64,000 bases of DNA from Triticum aestivum. Its lineage: Eukaryota > Streptophyta > Magnoliopsida > Poales > Poaceae. The stretch is taken from contig NC_057810.1 in the NCBI RefSeq assembly GCF_018294505.1, forward strand, positions 209,392,113 to 209,456,112, written 5' to 3'. The notes below the pieces were generated by a model that saw only the letters and a list, made by a program, of their open reading frames with translations, did not search any database and had not been told where the DNA came from. Position numbers and translations under genes: made by a program. Positions 47,831 through 58,400 of this stretch are shown here, one piece after another (position 1 is the stretch's first letter; each line of letters begins with the position of its first letter).

Positions 47831-49044
47831 CTATCTACAACAAACATAGACAAGCAAAATACTATCAGGTACTAAGTTCATGATAAATTTAAGTTCAATT
47901 AATCATATTACTTAAGAACTCCCACTTAGACAAACATCTCTCTAGTCATCTAAGTGATCACGTGATCCAAATGAACTAAACCATGTCCGATCATCACGTG
48001 AGATTGAGTAGTTTCAATCGTGAACATCACTATGTTGATCATATCTACTATATGATTCACATTCGACCTTTCGGTCTCCGTGTTCCAAGGCCATATCTGT
48101 ATATGCTAGGCTCGTCAAGTTTAACCTGAGTATTTTGCGTGTGCAACTATTTTGCACCCGTTGTATTTGGACGTAGAGCCTATCACACCCGATCATCACG
48201 TGGTGTCTCAGCACGAAGAACTTTCGCAATGGTGCATACTCAGGGAGAACACTTCTTGATAATTTAGTGAGGGATCATCTTAAAATGCTACCGTCAATCA
48301 AAGCAAGATAAGATGCATAAAGGATAAACATCACATGCAATCAATATAAGTGATATGATATGGACATCATCATCTTGTGCTTGTGATCTCCATCTCCGAA
48401 GCACCATCGTGATCACCATCATCACCGGCGCGACACCTTGATCTCCATCGTAGCATCGTTGTCATTACGCCATCTATTGCTTCTACGACTATCGCTACCG
48501 CTTAGTGATAAAGTAAAGCAATTACAGGGCGTTTGCATTTCATACAATAAAGCGACAACCATATGGCTCCTGCCAGTTGCCGATAACTTCGGTTACAAAA
48601 CATGATCATCTCATACAATAAAATATAGCATCGCGTCTTGACCATATCACATCACAACATGCCCTGCAAAAACAAGTTAGATGTCCTCTACTTTGTTGTT
48701 GCAAATTTTACGTGGCTGCTACGGGCTGAGCAAGAACCGTTCTTACCTACGCATCAAAACCACAACGATAGTTTGTCAAGTTAGTGTTGTTTTAACCTTC
48801 GCAAGGACCGGGCGTAGCCACACTCGGTTCAACTAAAGTTGGAGAAACAGACACCTGCTAGTCACCTATGTGCGAAGCACGGCGGTAAAACCAGTCTCGC
48901 ATAAGCGTACACGTAATGTCGGTCCGGGACGCTTCATCCAACAATGCCGCTGAACCAAAGTATGACATGCTGGTAAGCAGTATGACTTGTATCGCCCACA
49001 ACTCACTTGTGTTCTACTCATGCATATAACATCTACGCATAAAA

Positions 49045-49060
49045 CCTGGCTCGGATGCCA
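49045..49060 (-). promoter_or_regulatory. Primer binding site of copia element
   Basis: The minus strand reads TGGCATCCGAGCCAGG one base after the 5' LTR end, matching the initiator Met tRNA 3' end complement with substitutions. Confidence 0.75.
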
Positions 49061-49061
49061 C

Positions 49062-50781
49062 TGTTGGGGAACGTAGTAATTTCAAAAAAAATTCTACGCA
49101 CACGCAAGATCATGGTGATGCATAGCAACGAGAGGGGAGAGTGTGTCCACGTACCCTCGTAGACCGAAAGCGGAAGCATTATGACAACGCGGTTGATGTA
49201 GTCGTACATCTTCACGATCCGACCGATCCAAGCACCGAACGTACGGCACCTCCGAGTTCAGCACACGTTCAGCTCGATGATGATCCCCGGACTCCGATCC
49301 AGCAGGGTGTCGGGGATGAGTTCCGTCAGCACGACGGTGTGGTGACGATGATGATGTTCTACCGACGCAGGGCTTCGCCTAAGCACCGCAAACGATATGA
49401 CCGAGGTGGAATATGGTGGAGGGGGGCACCGCACACGGCTAAGGAATGATCACGAAGATCAACTTGTGTGTCTAGAGGTGCCCCCTGCCCCCGTATATAA
49501 AGGAGGGAGGGGGAGGTGCGGCCGGCCCCCTAGGGGTGCGCCTGGAGGAGTCCTACTCCCACCGGGAGTAGGACTCCCCCCTCTTGCCTTGTTGGAGAAG
49601 GAAGGGGGAAGGGGGAAAGAGGAAAGGCCCCCCCTCCTTGTCCTATTCGGACTATGGGGGAGGGGGCGCGCGGCCTGCCCTGGCCGGCCCTCCTCTTCTC
49701 CCTTATGGCCCATGTAGGCACATTAACCCCCGGGGGGGTTCCGGTAACCCCCCGGTACTTTGGTAAAATCCTGATTTCACCCGGAACGATTCCGATAACC
49801 AAATATAGGCTTCCAATATATCAATCTTTATGTCTCGACCATTTCGAGACTCCTCGTCATGTCCGTGATCACATCCGAGACTCCGAACAACCTTCGGTAC
49901 ATCAAAACTTATAAACTTATAACAAAACTGTCATCGTAACGTTAAGCGTGCGGACCCTACGGGTTCGAGAACTATGTAGACATGACCTAGAACTGTTTCC
50001 GGTCAATAACCAATAGCGGAACCTGGATGCTCATATTGGCTCCTACATATTCTACGAAGATCTTTATCGGTCAAACCGCATAACAACATACGTTGTTCCC
50101 TTTGTCATCGGTATGTTACTTGCCCGAGATTCGATCGTCGGTATCCAATACCTAGTTCAATCTCGTTACCGGCAAGTCTCTTTACTTGTTACGTAATGCA
50201 TCATTCCGTAACCAACTCATTGGTCACATTGCTTACAAGGCTTATAGTGATGTGCATTACCGAGAGGGCCCAAAGATACCTCTCCGACAATCGGAGTGAC
50301 AAAACCTAATCTCGAAATACGCTAAGTCAACATCTACCTTTGGAGACACATGTAGAGCTCCTTTATAATCACCCAGTTATGTTGTGACGTTTGGTAGCAC
50401 ACAAAGTGTTCCTCCGGTAAACGGGAGTTGCATAATCTCATAGTTGTAGGAACTTTGTATAAGTCATGAAGAAAGCAATAGCAACATACTAAACGATCAA
50501 GTGCTAGGCTAACGGAATGGGTCAAGTCAATCACATCATTCTCCTAATGATGTGATCTCTTTAATCAAATAATAACACATGTCTATGGTTAGGAAACATA
50601 ACCATCTTTGATTAATGAGCTAGTCAAGTAGAGGCATACTAGTGATATTAAGTTTGTCTGTGTATTCACACATGTATTATGTTTCCAGTTAATACAATTC
50701 TAGCATTAATAATAAACATTTATCATGATATGAGGAAATAAATAATAACTTTATTATTGCCTATAGGGCATATTTCCTTCA
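49062..50781 (-). repeat. 5' LTR of copia element
   Basis: Starts TGTTGGGGAACGTAG and ends CATATTTCCTTCA on plus. On the minus strand this is the promoter-bearing LTR. Confidence 0.9.
49494..49501 (-). promoter_or_regulatory. TATA-like box in copia 5' LTR
   Basis: The plus strand reads CCGTATATAAAGG, giving CCTTTATATACGG on the sense (minus) strand. The position in the LTR fits a BARE/Angela promoter. It is conserved in the other LTR at 42514-42521. Confidence 0.5.
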
Positions 50782-50901
50782 GTTCTAGCATAAACAAATA
50801 AAAGAAAAGATCAACTGCTTGTCGTTTTCCGACTCCGACTCGGTAATGTCCTCCTCCGACGTCTGAAGGTAGGCGTCATCATACCGCTCGTCCTCGGAGT
50901 C

Positions 50902-51399
50902 TCAGGACGACGCTTCTCCTAGCTTCATGTATAATTGAGCGGCCTGCTTCCGCGCACGCTTGTCCTCCCAATAGGCGGCTCGCTCCGTCCTCCTCGCCTT
51001 CCTCTCCATCCTCCTTTGCTTGTAGAACTTGGGCTCGTTGACGATGTCTTGTAGGAAGCGTTCGTGCCACACCACCATGGCTTCCACGTCCATCTCGATG
51101 ATGGCGAGGCGACGCTGCCGCCTCCGGTTGTCACGACGATCCTCGTCGGTGAAAAGCCGCGGGAGAGGCACGAGATCCTGTGTCCGCTGGCTCGTCGACA
51201 TGTCCGGAAAATTCATCTCTCGACTAGGCCGCCGGAGGCGCCACACGGCTGCGTCGTACGCGCGGGCCGCCTCCTCTGCGGTGTCGAAGGTGCCGAGAAT
51301 GAGGCGTTTCTCGGCAAACCAGATCTCGGAGGAGAAGGCGCCGGAGCGGCACTCGCGGACTCCGCGAAAATCCGAAGCACCCAGGCGGCGCATCGACAT
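50902..51399 (-). CDS. AP2/ERF-domain protein inside a PIF/Harbinger-like element
   Basis: From ATG 51399 (CACCATG context; an upstream in-frame ATG exists at 51465) the frame gives 165 residues. Residues about 11-66 form an AP2/ERF domain: FRGVRECRSGAFSSEIW, LGTFDTAEEAARAYDAAVW and MNFPD. The canonical WVAEIR strand is altered to SSEIWF. A basic, Arg-rich helical region follows (RRDNRRRQRRLAIIEMD, RRMERKARRTERAAYWEDKR). The stop is TGA 50902-50904. The same frame stays open for 38 more acidic codons to TAG 50785-50787, so the TGA may be a recent nonsense change. ERF domains bind GCC-box or DRE DNA; whether this copy is expressed is unknown. It is bounded by transposon ends, so it is probably a mobile, multi-copy family. 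Confidence 0.65.
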   Translation of the reverse strand: MSMRRLGASDFRGVRECRSGAFSSEIWFAEKRLILGTFDTAEEAARAYDAAVWRLRRPSREMNFPDMSTSQRTQDLVPLPRLFTDEDRRDNRRRQRRLAIIEMDVEAMVVWHERFLQDIVNEPKFYKQRRMERKARRTERAAYWEDKRARKQAAQLYMKLGEASS

Positions 51400-51750
51400 G
51401 GTGGCGCAGAGGCTAGTGAGAGGGGACGAGACGAGTGGGCGGCGAACAGAGTGTGGAGGGAGCACCTTCTTAATAACGAGCGCCGGTCGCGGCGCGCCAA
51501 AACCAGCACAGGCTAGGCCGACTTTCCCCGCACGCGCGAACCTTTCCCGCGCGCTGAAACGTCAAAACCAGGGTGACGACATGGTCGCTGGCATGATCTA
51601 TGCGTGCGCGGTCATGAAATGGGTCGGCGCGTTGGGCGACTGCCGAAACAAATCTAAAAAAATACGGACGCCGGATAGGCGACCGACCCAAACGGATAAA
51701 AAGCGGACAAAAGCGCCGTTTTTTTGGTCGGCGTGTTGGAGTTGCTCTAA

Positions 51751-53475
51751 GTGGTGCGTCTCCCTGCTGAAAGAAAATACTCTAGAACGAAACTTGAGAG
51801 AGCAGCTCCACATCACCACGTGGAGCTATCCATCCGGCCGTTCACGTGCACACACGCGCACCACCACACGTTCCCGAGCCCACCGCCCCTGACAGACGGG
51901 ACGCAACAGTCACCTGCCCCTACTGTAGAGTCCCTTGAAGCACGTACAGCGGTGACTGGTCCGGGACAGGCCAGTCGTCACCGACGACGCGCCGGTCCAC
52001 ACGTCCGCCCGCCACAACGCACACACACTACACGAGAGATCGGAGCGACGGTACGTGTCGCGAGCCCGCGGCGGGCGCGCGCTGGCCGGACGAGGAGCCG
52101 TCCGCTTCGCCCGCCCCACTTGGCCCCCCGCCGCCGTCGCCGTCACTCGTTTTCCTCCCCGCTTCTTCGTGGCTGGCGAGTGGCGAGCCGGCTCGATCTC
52201 CCGAGTCACCTTCCTGCCCCCTCTCCTCGCGCGCGCGGCCGCAGGCGCCGAGGGCAGCGCGGCCATTTCCACCGCCCATCCCTAGATATTTCCCCAGGCG
52301 GGCCGATCGACCGGTGCGTCCGGGTCACGGATCACCACATGTTGTCAACGCCGCCCGCGTGGGCTTCCCGTACCTCCTGGGTGACGCACCGCGGCCACAG
52401 GATAGGGGACGCCAAGCGATGCGCGCGCGGTGGGCGCGGTGATCGCGTCGGAACGGTTGGCTGCCGGCCCGGTGTTTGCTTTGCTTGGCGTGGGCGAGTT
52501 CCCGGGTTGGGCGGTCCGGAGAGCGCGCGCGTGTACCGATCGCCCGTCCAGTGTACTGTGTACGCGATACGCATGCACGTGGTGAGTGGTGACCGTGAAC
52601 GCGCGGCACGTACTACGTACGGTGGAGGCGGCTGTAAGGCCGTCCACGCGTCCGGTGGCTAGCTCTCAGCGCGCAACGCCCGGCACAAGCCTGGCCGTCC
52701 GATGCCGTTGGTCCATGCGACGAAGAGTATACCGCGAGCGAAGGATGTATGGCTTTACACATCCGGGGAACAAACACATTTCTTTACCAGTCTCCGGCAT
52801 TTCTTTCATTTCTTGTGAGCAGAAAGCAGTCAACTGCTGATCAGGCATTCACATATGCTGGCTCCACTTGGCTAGCTCCTCAGCATCTCCAAGAATCTTA
52901 TTTTGTTATCATTCACAGACACATTTTCCTTTCAGAGATATACATATCCTGTCCGTGGACCTCCGGCGCTAGCTTTTGATCCGCAGCCACTTGCCTAACC
53001 ACAGCCCTGAATAGAACCACGCACCACGCGTGTCATTCGCACCTTTAATTAAGCTTCTCCAAAGCCCCTACGACCACGCCACGACACGCCATATCCCATG
53101 GCTGTCAGTTGCCCAGCGGAGATTAGCCCGAGGTTACCGACCACACGCCGAGTCCACTCGAGTGCATCTTTAACAACGACTTAATCCGCGCCTAATCAGA
53201 GTAGTACAGTACTTCGTATCCTAAAATTGAGACACTTATTTTGAAACGGAGGAAATAGTATACTACCTGGCCTCAGCCGTGGCATGGTGTCACCTCTTCC
53301 GCCCAGATATTTCCTGGCGTGCATCGCCACGGCGTGGAGTAGGAGCAAGACTTGCCAAGGCACGCAACCGTACCATGCATAAACTAAACTAATTACCGTC
53401 CACTAGCTAAGATATTTCTAACGACGAACCTGTTAATTAATCTGTGGATGCCATCAGCTGAGCGTGGTCACTAGC
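51751..53475. other. GC-rich, low-copy-looking stretch without a recognised gene
   Basis: 51880-52700 is strongly GC- and CpG-rich and gives a 303-codon plus-strand frame that is Arg/Pro/Gly-rich with no domain, which I regard as compositional. A hairpin AGCTCCAC..GTGGAGCT (51804-51827) overlaps a G-box-like CACGTGG. 52700-53200 is mixed and non-coding. This could be the flank of a gene lost in the gap that follows. Confidence 0.45.
53209..53260. mobile_element. Stowaway-type MITE remnant
   Basis: AAAATTGAGACACTTATTTT followed by GAAACGGAGG is the right-hand end pattern of Triticeae Stowaway (Tc1/mariner-type) MITEs. Only about 50 bp remain, and the left end is not clear. Confidence 0.5.
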
Positions 53476-53732
53476 NNNNNNNNNNNNNNNNNNNNNNNNN
53501 NNNNNNNNNNNNNNNNNNNNNNNNNNNNNNNNNNNNNNNNNNNNNNNNNNNNNNNNNNNNNNNNNNNNNNNNNNNNNNNNNNNNNNNNNNNNNNNNNNNN
53601 NNNNNNNNNNNNNNNNNNNNNNNNNNNNNNNNNNNNNNNNNNNNNNNNNNNNNNNNNNNNNNNNNNNNNNNNNNNNNNNNNNNNNNNNNNNNNNNNNNNN
53701 NNNNNNNNNNNNNNNNNNNNNNNNNNNNNNNN
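53476..53732. other. Assembly gap (257 N)
   Basis: A run of N. Sequence on the two sides is unrelated in composition, so its true length and content are unknown. Confidence 0.99.
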
Positions 53733-55348
53733 CCAGTTAGCTATGTATGGCTCACACGGCCGGTCATGTCTGCTGGAACTGAATGGTTCTGTGCAGAGAA
53801 AATCAATTGAGGTTTTGGTTTGAACTTCAAATTTCGACTAAAAGGTTGCTTTGCAACATATACAAGGCGATTTTGTGTAAGTTGGTCCCCATGTGGCCAT
53901 GTGGTAGCCGGATTAGGTGCATCAAGCCTATCTGCAGCACTGAAAAGGAAAGTGATCAACACCCAAATGGACCAATCCGCCAGGATATGTCCAAGAAAAA
54001 GCATGATACAAAGAGGAACTAGACAGATAACCATACATATGACCAAATAAAGAAGAAATGGTTGTTCTTGAGAAGAACGATTTGAGAGCAGATAACATTT
54101 CTCAAGCAATAATTCAAGCAAGATTCCATCACCCATGACCCCATACACGAGAGAGAATATCATATCTTTTTCTCTTCTTTTGCTCACAGAGAATATCATG
54201 TCTCATCATACATATCTAGTATATTTTTTTGATCCAACCCCAAAGAGGATACATAGCAACGGAAAGCAGTGTATGAGTTAGACTTCTAGAATGAGAATAT
54301 TAAACTCTTCGGGTGGGACTAGGTTTTGTGGACATGGATCGCTCGACGAGTTCCTGCCGTCAAAACCAACAGCTCGCGCTGATTCTGCCACAAACTACAC
54401 ACTCCAGATGCTTTCATGTCTTCTTGGATCGTTTAACCATGTCTGTTTATCAAAGCCGTATTATATTCTCCACACCAAATCAAGAAGCCTTGGGGCATCT
54501 CTACCACATACCTTATATCTTAGTTATCCATCCTATTTCTCATCTTAGGTCCCCCTTTTTGTAATTATACTTTCGGTCAAGTACCCCACCCTTAAAACTT
54601 CATTTACTAAACAAGAATTCTTCCATCGATTCATCAAAAGTTTGCATACAAACTCCAACTGAACATATATTATCATTTATTCAAAAATTGAGAAAGACGA
54701 AATTCAAATATATATTAAAATTAGTGTTTTTAAACCATTCAAATTCAAATTAATAAATGGCCCAAATGAAATAAAGAGAACATCACATCTCATCATACAT
54801 ATCAATATATTTTTAATCCAACCCCAAATATGATACACATCAAACGAAGCAACCAAAAGCAATCTGTGAGTTCTCCTCGCAGAATGAGAATAATAAACTC
54901 TCCGAGTGGGGCTAAGGTTTTGTGGACATGGATCGCTCGACTAGTTCGTGCCACCAAAACCAACGGCCCACTTTGCCTCTCCCGTAGCCATTTGATTGTG
55001 CCACAAGCTACGTATATGTTTTTATGTATCCTTTAACCGTGGCCGCTTATCAAAGCCCTATTATACTCTTCACATCACATCAAACAAGAGGCCTTAGAAT
55101 ACTCCAAGTGTCCCGTGGTAACAACACCCGAGTGATAGGATTTGATCACAAGTGGCAATTACAAGTGCTATTTCTTTTTTAGGATAGTATGGTTGTGACA
55201 AGAACGGATGTGAGAGAGTTGATAGACTAGGAAATATATGCCATGTCGTTGGCAAGTACGAGCTTCAACTATAGGAAAATAGGATGGTGTTTTAGTGTAG
55301 TTGAGTTACCATCGTAGGGCCTCAACGGTGTGCCTAGTTCAAGCATTC
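53733..55348. other. Unassigned stretch with a diverged direct duplication
   Basis: A 152-codon minus-strand frame (53741-54199) is hydrophobic in the middle (LVICMVICLVPLCIMLFLGH) but matches no family I know. The main structure is the duplicated block listed separately. Otherwise AT-rich and non-coding. Confidence 0.4.
54191..55100. repeat. Two diverged direct copies of a ~310-bp block
   Basis: 54191-54501 and about 54779-55100 share CATCATACATATC, GATCCAACCCCAAA-like words, AATGAGAATA..AAACTCT, TTTTGTGGACATGGATCGCT and CTTATCAAAGCC-like words in the same order, with about one quarter of positions changed and several indels. Neither copy has a convincing frame. Confidence 0.7.
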
Positions 55349-55487
55349 TTTTTTGACGGAAAGACAGCAGAGCGCTGATTTTCATTGATGAAAAAGAAGG
55401 TAAGGTACATGGTAAACCGAGGCCCAAGAAAAACAAAACTAGCGTGGCTGGTATTAGTCCGCCCTGTACAAAAGTGATCTAGCGAAC

Positions 55488-58400
55488 TCAAGGTGGCTCA
55501 AAGAAAGCTGACATCGGTGCAAGCCCAGCGTGTTGCCAGGTCCTTGCCTCATCGATGATGCGGCCATGAACCTGCTCGGCGGAGGAGGAGACGTGATTGA
55601 AAACCCTCGCGTTCCGCTCCTTCCAGATGCCCCATGACACAAGCAGGCAAGAGGCCTTCCAAATGGCCCGTCTCGCTCTCGGTAGCCCGGCAGTTTGTCG
55701 TCTGAATCGCAGCCGCAGCGAGCAGTCTGTGGGCATAGGCAGCGCAGTGAACGGCATGCCTAGCGAGGATGTGGTCCTCTCCCACACGTCCACAGCGAAG
55801 GGACATGCCGCAATCATGTGGTGGGCCGTTTCCGGCGCGGCATGACATAGCGAGCAGATCGGGTCGTGTTCAATCCTTCGCTTGGCCAAGTTATCCGCCG
55901 TCATGATCCTCCCTTGCAACAGCAGCCAGGCGAAGCATTTAGCCCTGGGAGATGCTTTTGCCTTCCAGATTATGGCCTTATCGTTGGTTTGAATGCTGCC
56001 CTTAAATTGCATCTTGTATGCAGAAGCCGCCGTGTATTCGCCGGACGCTGTCCACTTCCAGGCAATCTGGTCTTCAACATTGTCATTGATGGTGATGCTC
56101 GTAGCAGCCTCCCAGAGATCACAGAGCTCGTGTAGAATCGTCGGCGTTGGGTTGGGCTTGAGGAGCATCAGCCAATGGTTGTCAAGCATCGCCGCCCTGA
56201 AGGATAACCGTTTCCCGTTGCAGTGCTTGTACAGGTTGGGCCAGCGATCGGCCGGTCTGTTTCCGGCAGCCCAGTGCGAGCGCCAGAACGACGCCGTTCG
56301 CCCATCGCCGATGCAGATCGTTGACGATGCACGGAATACAGCCTCCGCGTCGGGGTCACTCGGCAGGATCAGATTACCCCAAGGCCGGTCTCTATCAGTC
56401 CATGTGAGCCAATACCAACGGGCCAGCAAGGCGCTTCCCTGTCTCTGCAGGTCATGGATGCCCAGTCCTCCGAGCTCTCGAGGCCGACAGACATTGCTCC
56501 ATCTTACTAAGCATTTACCAGCCGGGGAAACCTCGTCCGCCGCCCAAAGGAAGCCCCTACGCAGCCTATCCACCATCTTGATGAACCACTTTGGCGGCGC
56601 AATCGCCATTATCCGATAAATTGCCATTGCGGAGAGGGTGGTTCTAACCAGTTCAATTCTTCCCGGTAGTGCAATTAGCTTGGCTTTCCACCCTCTCAAT
56701 CTCTTGGACAGACTGTCAAGGGCCGGCTGCAGGTCCTCCCGTCGCAGGCACCCATCAGTCAGAGGCAAGCAAAGGTAGGTCACCGGGAAATTCCTAATGT
56801 CACAGTCAGATTCCTCGACCGCACACTCGGCCTCTCCATCACTGCATATGATGGGCGTGGCGGCGCTCTTGGACCAATTTACTCGAAGGCCAGAGACCCG
56901 TTGGAAGCAGGAGAGCAGCTCGATAGCAGCATGGAGCTCGGTTTTGGATGGGTTGAGAAAGGCCACGACATCATCAGCGTATATGGATAGGCGGTAGGGC
57001 ATTGTCGTTCTTCCAATGGGAGCCAACACCCCTCTTTGGCAGGCAGTATCGAACATGGCAGCGAGGGCGTCGATGGCTATGACAAAGAGCAGCGGCGACA
57101 CCGGATCTCCCTGCCGTAGCCCCTTGCGGTGAATGATTGTCTCGGTCAGGTCCCCATTGATGTTCAAGCGCGTGGAGGCAGTCGCCAACAGCCCGGATAT
57201 CCAATTCGTCCATCGCAGCCCAAAGCCTCTAGCGCGCATCAGGTCCAGCAGAAATTCCCATGAAACACTATCGAAAGCTTTTGCAATGTCCACTTTCAAT
57301 AGGATGGCTGGCGTTTTTCGAGCTTTCAGAGTCTTGATCATGGCCTGAACATACATGAAGTTGTCGAGAATTGAACGGTTCTTAATGAATGCGCTCTGAC
57401 AGGGGGAGATGAGGTTGTGCATCAGCGGCTGGAGGCGACTGGCAAGAATTTTAGCAATCAGCTTTGCAAAGCTATGAATTAGGCAGATTGGTCTAAATTC
57501 CGTCAGTTTTGTCGCTCCTTCCAACTTGGGTAGGAGGATCATGATGGCGGTGTTAAGAGCCTGCAGGTTTGAAGCGTTCAAGCTGCCAAACTTGTTGATC
57601 GCTGCCATGACATCTCCTCTGATGGTCTGCCAGCAACGTTGATAGAACAACCCCGTAAACCCATCTGGTCCGGGCGCCTTGTCCGGACTGGTGTCATTAA
57701 TTGCTTCTAGAACTTCCTCTTCAGAGAAATCTTCTTCGAGCTGGCTCATGGCATGTGTGCTGAAAGTGTAGCCAATCTGGGAAAAGAGTAGCTGATTGGA
57801 ACGCTCGGCCGGGGAGCCAACCAGTCCATGGAAAAACTCCCAGGCCAGTCTCAACTTATCCTCTTGCCCGGCGTATAGCTGCCCCTCGTGCTGAATTGTC
57901 TGGATGTAATTCTTGCGTCGTCTTGCCGAGGCCTTCAGGTGAAAAAATTTGGTGCATGCGTCTCCTTCCTTGATACCGCGAACCCTGGACTTCTGGCGCC
58001 AAATCGATCTCTGTAGTGCACTGATCCCTAACAGCCGCACCTTGAGGTTGTTTCTGAACCGGTGCTCCTCTGGTGTGAGGGCCCGGTTGTCTCTGGCTTT
58101 CTCAAGTCTGTATATTAGCTCATTGATCACATCCATTGTTTGGCCAAGGGAGGAAGTAACATTACCAAACCATCTTCTAAGCTCCTTTGCCAATCTGCTC
58201 AATTTTGTGTGCAGAACCACGAAAGCATCAGGTGATTGAACCGGCTGGTTCCAAGACGAGGCGACCACCTGCTGAAACCCCTCGAGCTGCACCCAGTAGT
58301 TCTCAAAGCGAAACTGCCTGCTGTGTCTGAACTCTGCGTCACAGGTGAGGAGGAGGGGGCAGTGGTCACTGACGGTCGAGGATATCGCTTGCAGCAAGCA

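Larger units (their letters stand above)
42083..50781 (-). mobile_element. Complete Angela/BARE/WIS-type Ty1/copia retrotransposon
   Basis: LTRs 42083-43812 (1730 bp) and 49062-50781 (1720 bp) are closely similar by eye. There is a perfect target duplication GTTCT at 42078-42082 and 50782-50786. The minus strand is sense: the 5' LTR is on the right, a Met-tRNA primer site follows it (49045-49060), gag-pol runs leftward, and a purine tract (GCAAGTGGGAGACT on minus) precedes the 3' LTR. The total is 8699 bp. Pol carries several stops and frameshifts, so this copy is not autonomous. It sits inside the AP2/ERF-carrying element, at the end of that frame. Confidence 0.85.
41756..51747 (-). mobile_element. 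PIF/Harbinger-like element carrying an AP2/ERF frame, split by copia
   Basis: Ends GAGCAACTCCAATGG (41756) and, inward on minus from 51747, GAGCAACTCCAACACGCC; TAA on both sides (41753-41755 and 51748-51750). Subterminal TTTGGGTCGG words recur at both ends. Without the copia insertion and one GTTCT it is about 1.29 kb. Its only coding content is an AP2/ERF-domain frame on the minus strand. No transposase. It shares end sequence and subterminal words with the neighbour 39160-41752, so both may use the same transposase. Confidence 0.7.

Noticed and set aside
51751..52662. 303-codon plus-strand frame
   Set aside because: Arg/Pro/Gly-rich, no domain, overlaps several equally long frames on other strands in CpG-rich DNA. 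Compositional.
53464..53823. 119-codon frame across the second gap
   Set aside because: Most residues are N-derived.
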